Positions 28,815 through 41,555 of a stretch of 64,000 nt of DNA are shown piece after piece; position 1 is the stretch's first letter; each line of letters starts with the position of its first letter. Both the position numbers and the translations under genes were made by a program. Source of the DNA: Acanthaster planci (lineage: Eukaryota; Echinodermata; Asteroidea; Valvatida; Acanthasteridae); contig NW_019091381.1 of NCBI RefSeq assembly GCF_001949145.1, positions 2,776,760-2,840,759 on the forward strand, written 5' to 3'. The notes under the pieces were generated by a model, which saw nothing but the letters and a program-made list of their open reading frames with translations, was not told the DNA's origin and ran no database searches.

Positions 28815-31800
28815 TTCGTAATCAGTCGAATGCCTCTCGTAGCGATATCAAGCTGTCATCGTGGAAAGTGACACGGATTTAAACCCTTCAATGTAAAATT
28901 CGTCTAACTCTTCGAGTCATGAGCACATCTTAAATCTCGCGTCTGAACGGGGAAAGACTTGTTGCCAATATTGCGATTCTGTTTCCAGTTTTTCAGCGAT
29001 GGAAGAAAAAAAATAAAGAAACTAAATAAAGCCACTGCAACTAATCTCAGAAGGACCCGAAAAATATCTGCAGGGGTTTACGGACCCGGGCCCGAGAGAT
29101 GGCTGGCTTTTGTGCGACGCCCCTGTGTCAACGGCGCCCCTGCCGGGAACCCTCCGGTTGCGTTCACGCTACGTTGGCGGGACACAAAAGGCGGAGTTCT
29201 ATAGCAGGGGCGACCGCGCGCCGATCGACGGCGGAGTTCTTTGCAGCTGCACGGCGGAGGTTCTCGGCTTTTTTCCCGCTGTGTTGGAACCCCGCGTAGC
29301 ACAGTGCCGTCATGCGCATCACCGCGACTGGGTTCCACGTAGCCCTCTGTAGAGATTGCCAGTTTAGGGAAATGTGATTCGAGGGTGTTAGACTCTATCG
29401 TGTTCATGACACTTGCCAAATCGATGGAGATCCATAAACACGATTGACACTTGTGTCCCGCTGTTCGACCGTTTCAGACCGCCAAATGTATATCATCAAA
29501 TAAAGCCACAAACTTGAATATTGGTTTTATTTTAGGTACTGCATTATTCAAACTGCAGCAGTGTACTGTGGTTTGAATAATGCAACACTTAATAGTGCGT
29601 GTGTGTTATTATATGGACAGTGCGCTCACAAAAACTTATTGAATCGAGATTGAAGTTCATTTAAATTTTACTCTGAATGTGTTTTGAAAAGAATTTTCTT
29701 AGACGGAAAAAATGTAAAAGTGTAAACTCCAACGACTGTTATTTTGAAAATGATTACATATAACACAATTGGCCCATATTCAATTTAATGGCCTCTTTTA
29801 TTCTGAATTTAACCAAATCCTGCATCAAGAAACTCTGTCAAGGTTATATATTTAAGGAATAAAATTTGAGATTGCAATTTCTCCCCAAGTAATGTTCACT
29901 CGACATCGTCTGGTCCCTCGTGACGACGATCGAGCGAAACGTTTTGCTTCACGAGTGAAGGCGTAAAGAATACTCGTAAAACGTTCAGTTTGTAATCAAC
30001 TGAGGGCGCTGTTGATCAAGTTCTCGCGGAGCTTTGAAGTAAAACCAGGCAGCAGCCTATAGGCAACTCTCATAATTGCCTGTAGTATTCTCATGGGCGG
30101 ACACAGTTTGCAGAAATATCCCCCTTGGTTGGTATCAGGTTTTACCTCAAATTATACATTTGCCCTTTCACCTAAGAAAATGTCTTTTCGTTTAGTGTAT
30201 AGTGGTTATGTTTTTCGTTTGGTGTGTGATAGCAAGGTAATTTTTTTGACACTGAGTGAATCTCTTGTTTTGACCGTACTGACGGCCTGCCATAGTTTTA
30301 CGTACTTATTGGAAAAAAATACAACTTTAACAAAGAAAGAGCAGACCTTCTCGTGAGGCCTGAGCGCAGCCTTTATGACATGTAGGCCGACCAAAGAGGG
30401 AAGGATGCAATACCTGTTGGCTGCACTGAGAACCGAGTCCAATTAAAGTAAAATGAAACCTTTCTGACCGGGGGCCATCTTTTCTAGAACAAAGATCTGT
30501 TGATGAACCGAAGCTAAATCATTTGTTCAAGAAACTAAATCGAAGTTCCAGGAATCCTTCCTAGTTGATTATAATCAAGGGAACACGGGTACGCGTGACC
30601 TCGAGCACCTTCGTAGGGGTCGTCATTAATTCCTTCGATTTCATTTCTTTTTTCTTTCTATATATCTTCCCTTTCCCGTAATTGAAATGTTCTCTTGGTG
30701 GTGTTGTAATGTTTGTTTTATGGTTGAAAAGGGTTAAAATTGTACCTAAAGTTGGCTGTTGTTTCTGAGACTTTTAAAAAGTGAACATCGTCTTTTATCT
30801 TCGCACGAAACAAAATAGTGCTCAGAAGCGCTCGACGTAGAGGACTCTGGATTCACCAAGAAGGTTAGCAACACGTCACTGGAGCTCTCTTTCGGCTAGG
30901 GACAAAATACGACTTCTTTTTGCCAAAACCAATTAGAAACTATTCCCACGAAGTCTTTTTTTTAAATACGCATTTTCACTCAACATCTTCCCTGTGAAAT
31001 AATGTGTGACCTAAATTTTTGATTCAATTAAAAAAGAAATGAAAAGAGAGAATGAACTTCACAGTTTGATCGATAACAGATCGAAGATGAATGATAGACA
31101 GTCGTTCCTAATTCCCAAACGGTTATCTTTGTTGCAGAAGGCAAACAGAAGCAACTGTACCGATCCAGTTTTTCTTTGAAGGCTGAAGGTTTGTTCGAAC
31201 AGTCGGCAGGAGCCCGTGACATTGTTGTACACACACTGCGACAGAGCTGCTGTTGTTGGCGTGCCGATGTTGCGGTAGTGAACTGCCCCCCCCCCCTGAC
31301 AACTGGCCTCTGGCTCTTCAGGCGGCATTTTGTTTGGAATAAAGAAAATCTTTGGCTTCAGAATACGCGTGTTGGCCCGTGTACGCGCTGTGCATGTACA
31401 AGGACTTTTTCTGGAGCAATTAAGTTCAGATTTTTTTTTACCCTCAGGTTCTTGTTCCTAACTTATGCTGCCCCTCTGAAATTGTTTGTGTAACGCCCTC
31501 GAAATAACTTGGAATTTTAACCACGCCCGTAGTTGAAATGTATGCACAAGAAGGAGCCGAGAGGGGTAAGACATCCACATTTGTGACAATGTTTGATGAT
31601 GATGACATCTATGATTTGATAATTAAAACACTGCGAAAGAAAGACTTCACATTTCGCGTTGCAACTGTAGCGTCGGGCATGCTTTAGACAATTAAATTCA
31701 ACAAAATGATAGGCCGCTACTATCACAAAGCAGATTCAAACCAGTTCCATAGATAGGTCCTCTTGAAACCGTTTGTTGCCGTAACTGTGCTATTTTACAA

Positions 31801-32279
31801 TGAATTTGGTACTCAGATCATATAAGCTCAGATCATGCTCAGATGGAGTAGAGATTCGGGGTCTTTGGACCCTCTGTGCTCTTAAGTGTCACCCAGGCTG
31901 CGTCGTCTCGCTGTCAATTACCCGACTTCACTCGGCACGAGACGGTCGTGAGTCACTACACACAGCGACGCGAGAAGTGCCGTAGTAGTACTCAGCGGAG
32001 CTCGCTGGTTGGCTGTCTGTCCGGCCCGGCTGGTTGGTCGCTACGCACCACCTCCCGGCCTACCCCGTCACTGCTCTCGAAACCCGGTTACGATTATGCA
32101 TCGAATGCAGTACGCGCATGCAGAAGAAAAGTGCATGCCACTGGCACATGTGCTGCGCGCGGCTTGGTCTGGTATCACAGATACATCGCGGTTTTCGAGG
32201 TCCCAGTCTAAGTCGGTGATTACACAGTGTGGGACTCGGCAGGTGATACGGTACTTGGCCAAGATTGATTCGAAGCTTG
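28815..32279. other. gene-free region upstream of the lhx2/9 gene
   Basis: No recognised gene. A G+C-rich block at about 29080-29340 contains repeated GGCGGAGTTCT and several CpGs. A perfect 14-bp hairpin is at 29540-29584. A C9 tract lies near 31290. The last kilobase probably contains upstream promoter sequence of the lhx gene. Confidence 0.4.
29540..29584. repeat. perfect 14-bp inverted repeat (hairpin)
   Basis: TGCATTATTCAAAC (29540-29553) pairs perfectly with GTTTGAATAATGCA (29571-29584) across a 17-base loop, which itself can form CAGT/ACTG. Total length is 45 bases. This is shorter than an animal pre-miRNA, and pairing does not extend outward, so a microRNA is not supported. It may be a remnant of a small foldback element. 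Confidence 0.6.
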
Positions 32280-32289
32280 TATATAAATA
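32280..32289 (+). promoter_or_regulatory. TATA-like box upstream of lhx2/9
   Basis: TATATAAATA lies 471 bases upstream of the first in-frame ATG (32751) of the lhx2/9 gene. It could place the start site near 32310 with a 5' UTR of about 440 bases. It is only a motif match; initiator and 5' cDNA evidence are missing. Confidence 0.25.
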
Positions 32290-32750
32290 TCCCCCTCAAC
32301 TAGATTACCATAAAGGAGAGGGTGGAGGACGAAGAGGAGGTGTTATTGCCAATGAATGGGTGTGATTTGTGTGGTTATTGTCTTTTTGGTCGGTGGAATT
32401 TTTGTCAGCTATTGGGGTATGCAGACAGCCGTCAACTGCCTAACCCATATGGGCACAGTGGAGCTTTGGTACTCCGATCCTGTGAGCGGTGCTGAGTGCG
32501 TCTCCTGTGCTTGGATGTGATAACAGACTTCAGGAAGAAAAACAGTTCAAGAGATAACTCATCTTTGGTGAGCCAGGGGGGACACACGGCTCGTTTTGCT
32601 GTTGACGTTACAGGATTTTTGATCACCGGCCGACTGAAGCTAACAGGAGATTGAATTTTCAGTCGGTGTTCCGAAGTATATCGGTGTTATTCACGGCGTG
32701 TGTTTACCTTAGTTATTCAACGCGTTTTTGCTTCAGCCTGAAAACTTTGA

Positions 32751-35700
32751 ATGTATTTCACGCTACAGCCGGTCAAAATGCCGCAGTCAGTTGCCACGGA
32801 GAACCGGGAACAGCACGGCCTGGACTCAGGCACGGCCTGTGCCGAAAGATACCGCCTGGACTGCGACGAACGAGGAGGTGGAGGGGCCGCCCCCGACAGA
32901 TCGCCCTGCTCCCCCACGAATCGCCAGCAGGCGCAACGGCTCCCGCCGTCGTACGGCAAGACCGGACGGGCCTGCCTCTGCGCCGGCTGCGGTGGGCCCA
33001 TCGAAGACCGGTACTACCTGCTGGCCGCCGACCAGCAGTGGCACACCGACTGCCTGCGGTGCTGCGAGTGCAAAATCGCCCTGGATAACGAACTGACGTG
33101 CTTCGCTAAAGACGGGGGCATTTACTGCAAGGAACATTACTTCAGGTCAGTGGCCGTTTGCTCAAAATCAAGGAATTTAGTTCTTACCTCGGGGCTGATG
33201 CGTTATCACAGTGGTATTTTTGACATCTTGCGCTATAGCTGTATAGTAGGCCTATTTCAGGAAGGCCACAGTAAAACCATGGAGGTACTAGGTAGGAAAA
33301 GACCAACATTTTGCCCATCGTAATGTAAACTTTCCATGCAGGTAGAGACAGCCATGAAACATTCTAACTCATCTGAAGGTGTCTCAGATCTGTCTGCCTT
33401 CTTCCTAGCCTTTCCTCACCCTACCTTCTCATACTTTTTCACATTTTATGCAACCGTGCAGAAACATCAGAGACTAAACACGAGGAAAGACATTAACTGG
33501 GATCATATTTAACAGGCTGCCTCTTCAGAAGTAACGAGTGGCGACCGAACAACTAAATGGAAACATTCCTGTGAAGATCTAGGGTGCGATAGGGCGCCGT
33601 GCTAGCCTCACGCGGTCGGAGGCTTCTCTCGCCATAATCCTACCTCCATGCCATAACTAGGCATGTTGCGTCACAAATCGTTGCTGTCCAGCGCGAGATT
33701 GTATTTGTTAGTGCTATGGCCTGCCGATGAGAGATGACAATTTCCTCTTTTGAATTTTTTCTTGTCATTCATTTATGTACCGTAGATTTTCTCCAGTTTT
33801 TGCAGCAATCGGCGAAGTCAGTAAAATTATATGTTTTTCCATGTAAACACAATACTTAGACCGTGATAGATTCTTGTTTAACCTAAGGATATCTTTCAAA
33901 TTAAAGAAGTAGCAACTTTAAGCATAACTTCGTGAAACATCAACAGTGTGTAACAAATAATGATTGTCTGAAAGGGTGATGTGTAACTGGTTAGATATTA
34001 ATATTAGACTTGAACACTATAATATTCTGAGTAGGCCTATGTTTAGAAGTATGAACAGAATCCCGATGCCGCAAGAGTTTTCTGTCTTTTTCAAGACAAA
34101 TATCACGGACCATTTTTACTTTTCCTTGTAACTTTTGTTCGGCCTCGGAATGACCCACATACACCGAAAAAAGTCACCCCAATCTGAACGGGCTTAATTA
34201 AGTTGTAAAACGTGATCGAATGTGATGTCCGTGTTAAGCAACAAAAGGCAGCTACGGCGTCAGATTTCACACCTTTGCTCGCACCGTTAAACAGCGCCTG
34301 TCACCCCCGTAATGGGATCGCTAAAATCACGGTGTCCCCTGGGAGTCGGGCATTATTACAAGTGCTTACCCCATACCACCGAAGCGTGATTTGTAAAAGG
34401 AATATTTCATCGGAACAAGCGTTTACATCTGTCTCTTCTACTGCAAAGAACAGTCACTGAAATCTGGTCATTAGAGAGTCAACTTGGCAGATTATACAGA
34501 TTACACATGACATTAATTAAACACCGTGGATAGTCAAGTTTCAAGAGTTTGAAGATGGGTGTAAATATGGCGAACATCAAGATGTAATGATGGCGCAGTT
34601 TGTCGACAACGTGTCTCTACGATAAAGGTCGTTTCAATGTTCAAACTCAACCATCCAAGAAAACTCACCGTGTAGGCCTGTGAAAAAAAGAGAAACAAAC
34701 AAATGGTTGTATCTCTCCATATTCCGGTGTCAGGCCTGTACGGAGAATAAGCTTGCGGTTTTTGCCGGTGTCTGTAGTGCATGACATCACTATAGCGACG
34801 CACTCTAAATCATGTTGAATTGTTGGAACTAATGCTTGAAGCCAGGATTGCACAGAATTACACAATGTACGGTAGAGGCTCCTCTGCGAATTCTGAATTT
34901 GATTTTCAGTAATGGTGTTCTCAAGTCAATTGTTTTTCATGCAGGTTTAGTTCGTGCTTTCGGGCCATTTGAATTCAGAAAACTGGCTCGTATATCAACA
35001 ACGTGGTTTGTGAAAAATGGGCGGCTGTTTGCTGTTTCTGCGCGCTTTAAATCAACTCAGCTCATTTCTGATTAACGACTGTTTAAAGCTGTAGACACAA
35101 AGTTTTCATCCGTTTGGATATTCCAAACAGATACATGTTATTAGCTTGGTACTATTGTTGCGTACCGCAAAGTTCGCTTGTAGGAATGCCGTATGCCTTT
35201 AGTGTGAAGTTATGAATCTATGAAGATTTATTTTTCGAGGGGTTGGTGTATTTCTTCCATTGGACTTTTTTTTTCGAAGTCCAGTTTTTTGGAAAGTTAT
35301 TCTTGGATATCAAGTTGTCTTACAATAAATCGTGGACCCAAACTTCAGAAGCCTATCAAGATTGATCCCCGTACCATATATCTTCACCGTCTCCGGCCCG
35401 ATGAAAAGATAAACCACGCTGCCGTAAAATATGATCTGAGCGCGGTATAGGGCCTACCCCCCAGGAAACTAACCGAAAGAAGGGGGGAAATTCCACGGTG
35501 CGTAAGGCGCGGAGTTCTCCTCACTCGCGGCGTGTACCATGGGCCGCCAGGCAGTTCCGTCTCTCGGCGCTCATACGTGGGAATGACAGGGCGGCTTCTT
35601 GAAACAATAATGAAAACTAACACAAATATGTATTACTAACGGACCGAGTATAGCCGGGGTCGCCCGGGGTCGACCAGAAACGGGCCCTAAATCTGCCAGG

Positions 35701-38700
35701 GGTGTTCGGAGGGCCGTAAATTCCGGTCTCCACACCGCCGCATGCACACCTTAGCTGCCGGGAGCATATTTCATTCCTCGCCGTTGGCGAGTTGGAGTGT
35801 TTAGTTTCCGCCCGAGATCAAAGCACCTAGTATCTGTTATTATTATTTTCTCTTGAAACAAACAAAGGTATTGCCAGCCAACACCGTCCTTGCTCGTTGG
35901 GGGGAAAAAGTGGGGGGGGAGCGGAGGGAATCATGACCAAAGAATTCGCCGGGGTAGTCGTAAATTTAGAATTCCAAGTTATATTCGTCTGCTTTTGAGT
36001 GTATTTATAGATGTACATTTTTATGGTATTGTTTTGTGCGTCTTTTCCACCTAAAATTTATTTAGGCGCACGAACAAAGAGGCCATTTCGGTTCTTTGAG
36101 CGAAGATTGTGGTACGATTGTTACTTTGTTTTTCGTTTACTTGTTACCGGTTTGAATTGTTGCTGTTTGTAACTTGATTTGACGCATGCATTCGCGTAAT
36201 TCGACGAAAAGTCTCATGAGTTCACTGTGAAAAAATAATTTCACAAAAATTTGACAGATTAATGAATTAAATCTGACCTCCTTTTAGTAAAAATTTACTG
36301 ACTTTTTGACTTTTTTTAAAACCAACTTTAGGCTAAAATTTGGCACTATATAGTTCTCCATTTACCCCCACCTTATAGGTTCGCAGGGAGAAATATACGT
36401 TTCCAAGGCCGAGTTGGCAGATAGTCGCTTCTTTTTCGATATCAGAGACAGAGAACGGACCTCACATGCTCATTGCACAACTGCCAGTGTTCAGGCGATT
36501 ACCTAGACGATTAGACTTATGTTTTGAGAGTATTCGCGGCAGGTGTGCGAATTAAATTAATGAAAATGTGAAGCAGTTCAATATCACCAAAAATCTAACA
36601 ATTTCCTTGACTAAACCCTGTCGAATCATTTCGAATGGCCTTAATTAATGTCTTATTCCCCCCGTACACGCGTAATATGTTAGCATTTGGAAGAAATCGT
36701 CTTTCGTATAATTATTTTGCCTGGTGGGACTGACAAGTCTGGCTTCCTGATATTTTTGCTAGAAAATCTACATTTTGTTTGTATTCATTAGAGCTTCTTA
36801 AAATCTTCCTTCTGTAACTTCCCTATTTGAAATTGAAGTATAGTGTCGTGGGTATACATGTGAATAATGAATGCATGCGAGTAGATGAACAGGTAACCGT
36901 ACCTTAACTGCTTTATGTTATACTAATTGGAATATTTGTTTACTTTTTGCACTGTTTGAAAAACCGTGACTGTGATTGACAAGTCCTGGGTGCTCAAAGT
37001 GACCCCGGCCAGGCTCCCATCAGCGCGAAACACTGGGGAATGACTGTCACCTTCCAAGGCACACGAATCGCTCTCTCAAACCCCGCTCCACAGTCCGGCC
37101 GCGCCTATATACCTCGCCCCGGTCCCCGGCCCAATGCTGCCTCTCTCTCTACCTGCCGTCCTTCGCGCATCCGATAAAAGTGACAGCTTTGTTTTCCGAT
37201 CAAACACACCTCGTCCTTAACTTGTCAGTCTCCGTCCGGCCAAGCGAGTAGGGGATTGTGGAACCCCGGGGACAACAGGTAACTATACGGGATAGCAGTG
37301 GAGTGGGTTCCCCGCGTGCAAGCTGCCTCGCTCGGTACATGGCCCGCTTTAGGAGTACGACAGGGAGCTAGACCGACATGGTCAACATCTCAATATTCGC
37401 AGTCTACACTCAGCCTGCTGTCGTGCCTGCCTAGGTAGCCCAGACTGCATGCTTTACGTTCCACAGACCTGATGTCCCAAACCACAAAGTTCAGGCACTT
37501 ACCTGGCCCCACCTGCCTGCCAATCGTGATGTCATCGATTTTGTCGTTGTTTCTTAAATATTCTAAGAAGAGGCAAATTCACAAATGATGATTTTGGGGT
37601 CATTATTTCATGTTTCCCACTCCACTCATTAATCTAAATTACGCGATGGCTTGGCCCCTGTCCTCTTTCTCAAACTCTTAAAGGTATCAAGTTTTTTTTC
37701 AATGCGTCCCGTAGCTAAATTAACAGCGTTGAATATTCTGTATAAAAGAGAGCTATCTTCGCCGATTCTCCCAGTTTAGCCCAATAGCCAGGGCCGTTGA
37801 TTCCGTTCAATAGAGCCACCGCTTGGAATTATAATTAAGCATCGCTCGACTGCAGAAGATTAGCGTCTAGACGGAGAAGCAACCCTTGGGCAGTGAGCAC
37901 GGGCTTTTTTCCCCCTATAATCCGCCAATTCAGAAAGTTTGAGCTCTGCAATTCCTTAATAATGGGAGAAGGACTCTGATTGGTCATTTGTGCAGCCAGA
38001 ACCGCTCTTTATTGGTTGTCTGTCTGGCCAAATTGTAACGGATTCAGCTGTTGCTGGTCGTGTCCTGTTGTTTTCATGTGAAATGACGGTTCGGTATGGT
38101 CGGAACATCTGGCGTATCTCGTGGACTGGCGATTTTTTGATTGGTCAGTTGTTGATGAGGGGAATGATTCTGATTGGTCACTGGCTTGTGTTGAGATCGC
38201 TCAAGGGCTTTGGGTTGGCAGGGCTTTGGTTCTTTTACACGCTGTCACCGTTTGTTGGATTTGCTAATGCGACTGACCGGACATTTATAGTTGCAGATGT
38301 GGTCTACTTGATTCTTGAATGAATAATTCTTGATTAATTTGAATTTTTTGATTTCGTTGATTTGAATACACTTCAGACCGAAGTCCCTTACAAAAATTCA
38401 TGTGGCCCTATACCTGTACCTGTCGTGTTGTCGAGTTGGCTCACAAGTTACCACTATGCCAGCTCGTGTAGGCAAAAGACTTACCGACCATCCCACGCTT
38501 AGCATGGCCCGCCCGACACCGGCGACGTTCACTCGGCGAGCCCCGCCATAAATCACATTCTGACAAATTATCTGCGTCGCCTCGATTTAAAGGCACTTGT
38601 TCCACTTCATTTGTTGGGGTCGCTAATGAGGAACCCGCAACAGTCGCGCGTCTCATAAAGTGGCATTTCACCCTTTCCCTTTCGACTCGAATGGGGTTTG

Positions 38701-41555
38701 TGGGATGTTCTGTTCCCTTGCTATCATTGGCTATTCTTACGTCGTCCACGATCGCCACAGAGGTTGCAGCCCAGTAAATAAGCTGCCATAGACAACAGTG
38801 ATAAATACCCCCCCCCACTTCAGAAAATCAGGAAAAATACTTACAATGTTCTCAAGTATTCAATACACACGTCCAACTCAGGCTCACTTCCCCATTTTTT
38901 TATTTCCCTTTCAATTTTCAGTGACGTAACCGATGACTTTTGAACATACTTCTCTCCAGAAATCACCCCTCAAAACATTCATGAGGCCCATCGCCATTTT
39001 GAAAATTGATGCCTACACTCCATTGCAAAATGGAGCAATTGGAGGGCGCCATTTTGTCCGATACTTTCAGAAATTACAAGCTGGCAGTCCGGCTAGTAGA
39101 TTTCATCCTCCTTTACAAACCGTCCGGTCCACGTGCCACGAAGGGCTCTCATAGCAGAGAGTAGCACAGCATAAAAAATTGCGACTAGGTCCGCGCTGCT
39201 GCAGACAAGTTTTGGTCTACTGGCCTGCATCCGTAGAACTGTCATCACATAATATAGCGACGGAAGTAGTAGAGGATTGTGGGTTTGACCTTTGGGTGTC
39301 TGTTATGTCCAAACATGGAGGATTGTTGTGTCATACTTTGAGTGGGTTTTAGAATTCTTATAATTTTGATAGTGCCGTCGAGTCTGTGGTAATGTAATGA
39401 AAGCTATACCGATGTTATAAGCGTCCATTCTCTGGTCATATCACTAATGCATCTGAACCATTCCTTCATGCCTGCGTGCGACTGATCATTTTTAAACATA
39501 GCCCCCATACTCTCTTTCGGTTCGCCTCAAAATCTCTTGGCGCCTCAAATTCTCTGGTGATATTTTCACCAGTTTGGTTGAGCAATATTTTAGTATAAGA
39601 TAGAAAAGGCAATGATAGTTTGCCAGAGGATTGCGGTACGGTCTCTCAGTGTTCGGTGAAACACAAAGCACGTGTTTTTTTCAGCGCAGCTGCGCATTGT
39701 TGGATTTTGCAGCTTCTGAACAGAATGATTCCTGTTTATAAACTCAAACACAAGGCGATGTCCTTTTAAAAAAATCCCCTCCAATTTGTCGAGCCGCAAT
39801 GCACAGCATTTTTGTTGCACTTGTTGTTTTTGTTCGGCCTAGCCTTTCTGGTACCGCATCTTTTTCATCTCGAAGGTTCAAGGTCAATGACCGCACGGAC
39901 CTAGACCTTTGCAGGTGCCGACCGTCCCGTCGAAAGGCCCAGTACGTGCATCGTGGTTTCCGAAGGGAGCTTTGGCCGCTTTTAAAGGGTAAACCGAGTG
40001 CGTTTTGTTGCATAGTCAAAGACAACATCGTTGTTGGAAGATCCATGAAGGTAGAACCATGACTTTCTTTAATGAATCTGTGGGGTTAAACCGGTTTCCA
40101 TTCTTTGTACAAGCGATTTCCATTGACACCAACTACCCGGCTCCCCCCAAAAATACTTGTCTCGGACCGTCTGGTTCTTCTCCAGAGCGACAGGGCCGAA
40201 TTCAGCGGGACGTGTGCCCCGCTGCGCGGTGCAACTTCACACCTGGATCGCGCCTCTTGTTTTTCTTTCCCTCGTACCCTCGTCTTCGATTTCAGAAAGC
40301 AGCCAAATACATCCAAGGGTAGAATCGAGAAAAAAATGCTGGAGGGTTAAAAAAAAAAACACAAAAAAACCAGCCCCCGAGCCACAGTCTCGAGCTTAGA
40401 GTGAGATGCGCTATCAATAAAACAAATAATTCAGAACGCAGAAAAAAAATATGAACTTGGGGACCTGAGCACCGAGTCTGCGGCTCCCGTAAAGGTCAAA
40501 GGTTAAGAGCCAGGGAATCTGTTGTTTTAGTCATGTCATAATTTATGACATTATTAAAATAAACAAACATCCCGCCGTGGATGAATGGCCCAGTAGCCTG
40601 ACAACAACTTAGAAAAAAAAAAAGAAATTAATGTGGCGGACCTACATATTTGACCAGCTCGGCTGTCTCGCCTAGAGTTCTTCTTTTTCATCTGAAGTGA
40701 TTTATTTTCTGAAAGACGCGAGGCGTTCGATGTTAAGCGGAGAAGGGAATGCCGTGGAGACATTCCAAAGACGATTGGCTGCAAACTTTAAAGCCTTCTA
40801 CGTTAAAACAGTTTTTGGGTCTAAAATTTCACTGATTATGAGCGAATATGTTTCTCTTACGTGTATATTGGTTTGCTTTTAGATCAAGGAAGATTCATTA
40901 TGTCCTATCTAAGATCAAACGGAAAATCCAAAAGGGATAAATTTATCATTATTGGAGTTAAATCAATGGTTACTTATATATTGGTTAATTTATTAATAAA
41001 TTTATTAAGATACATTCATTATTTTGATATTCTGCTGATGGCTCGACAGTTGATGTTGTATTGATGATATGTTTTTCTCTTTCATTTGTCCCGTTGGACC
41101 AAGCAGACGGTTCGGGGTCAAGAAATGCGGCCGATGCGGCACAGGCATCGCTGCCCACGAGATGGTGATGCGAGCCCGGAGCCTGGTCTACCACCTGACG
41201 TGCTTCACCTGCGCGATGTGCAGCATGGCTCTGACCACGGGCGACTACTTCGGCATGCGGGACGCCCAGGTCTACTGCCGGCTGCATTACGAAACGGCTG
41301 TGCTGGCCAGCCCCGAGCACACCCGGCACCAAGGCGAGCACCAACCCCTCCCTAGCTCCCAGCAGCAGCAACAATCGCAGCAGCAGCACCACCCGGGACT
41401 GGCCCCAGGCTACCAGGGCCCTCTGACCCCCGGGCCGTCACCGCCGTGTGCCCCGTCCGGACCGGTCGGTTTTTACAACGGGATGGGAGTCGGCGTTCAC
41501 AAGGGCAGGCCCCGCAAACGAAAAGGGTTGGACTCAGTTGGAGACTATTGCAGAG
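32751..41555 (+). CDS. lhx2/9: LIM-homeobox transcription factor of the Lhx2/Lhx9/Apterous class, first two coding exons, 3'-partial
   Basis: Nuclear transcription factor. In other animals this class patterns neural, limb/wing and gonadal tissue and binds LDB1/Chip through its LIM domains. Exon 1 is 32751-33145 (donor GTCAGT) and exon 2 is 41107-41555 (acceptor CAG, donor GTAAGG). They join in frame to about 281 residues. LIM1 is at residues 77-129 (C77, C80, H98, C101; C104, C107, C126, H129) and LIM2 at 139-192 (C139, C142, H161, C164; C167, C170, C189, H192). Class-specific strings include CAGCGG, DRYYLLA, ELTCFAKDG, MVMRAR and LTTGDYFGM. The Q/H/P-rich linker ends in GVHKGRPRKRK, the basic motif shared by Lhx2, Lhx9 and Ap. 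The start is either ATG 32751 (just after an in-frame TGA) or ATG 32778 (better context, AAAATGC). The homeodomain would follow off the right edge. Lhx2 and Lhx9 cannot be told apart here; an unduplicated pro-orthologue is likely. Confidence 0.95.
37977..38180. promoter_or_regulatory. cluster of inverted CCAAT boxes (NF-Y-like) in lhx2/9 intron 1
   Basis: The identical 10-mer TGATTGGTCA occurs at 37977-37986, 38138-38147 and 38171-38180. ATTGG also occurs at 38011, and forward CCAAT at 37925 and 37781. TGATTGGTC fits the reverse NF-Y consensus exactly. TATAAAAG lies at 37741, upstream of most of the boxes. NF-Y clusters usually mark promoters, so an internal or antisense promoter or an enhancer is possible. 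It could also be a short diverged tandem repeat. Confidence 0.4.
38992..39056. promoter_or_regulatory. pair of YY1-like CGCCATTTTG sites flanking a small hairpin
   Basis: CGCCATTTTG occurs at 38992-39001 and 39047-39056. Between them, CTCCATT-GCAA-AATGGAG (39018-39035) can fold into a 7-bp stem with a GCAA loop. CGCCATnTT is the YY1 core. Evidence is the motif only. Confidence 0.3.
40987..41002. repeat. 16-bp perfect AT-only palindrome
   Basis: AATTTATTAATAAATT, 105 bases upstream of the exon 2 acceptor, within an AT-rich stretch (40900-41060). It contains TTAATAA-type homeodomain-like cores. No function can be assigned. Confidence 0.4.

Larger units (their letters stand above)
33146..41106 (+). 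other. intron 1 of lhx2/9 (about 8 kb)
   Basis: It separates the LIM1 exon from the LIM2 exon, splitting an Arg codon (AG|A). No gene is recognised inside. It contains an inverted-CCAAT cluster (37977-38180), two YY1-like sites (38992-39056), a pyrimidine-rich G+C-rich block at about 37000-37260 and a 16-bp perfect palindrome close to its 3' end. If retained, exon 1 would read on to a stop at about 33321, giving a LIM1-only protein of 190 residues. Confidence 0.8.

Noticed and set aside
37990-38322. 110-codon ORF with hydrophobic segments
   Set aside because: Starts without ATG, and its hydrophobic look comes from the repeated ATTGGTCA motif translated in one frame.
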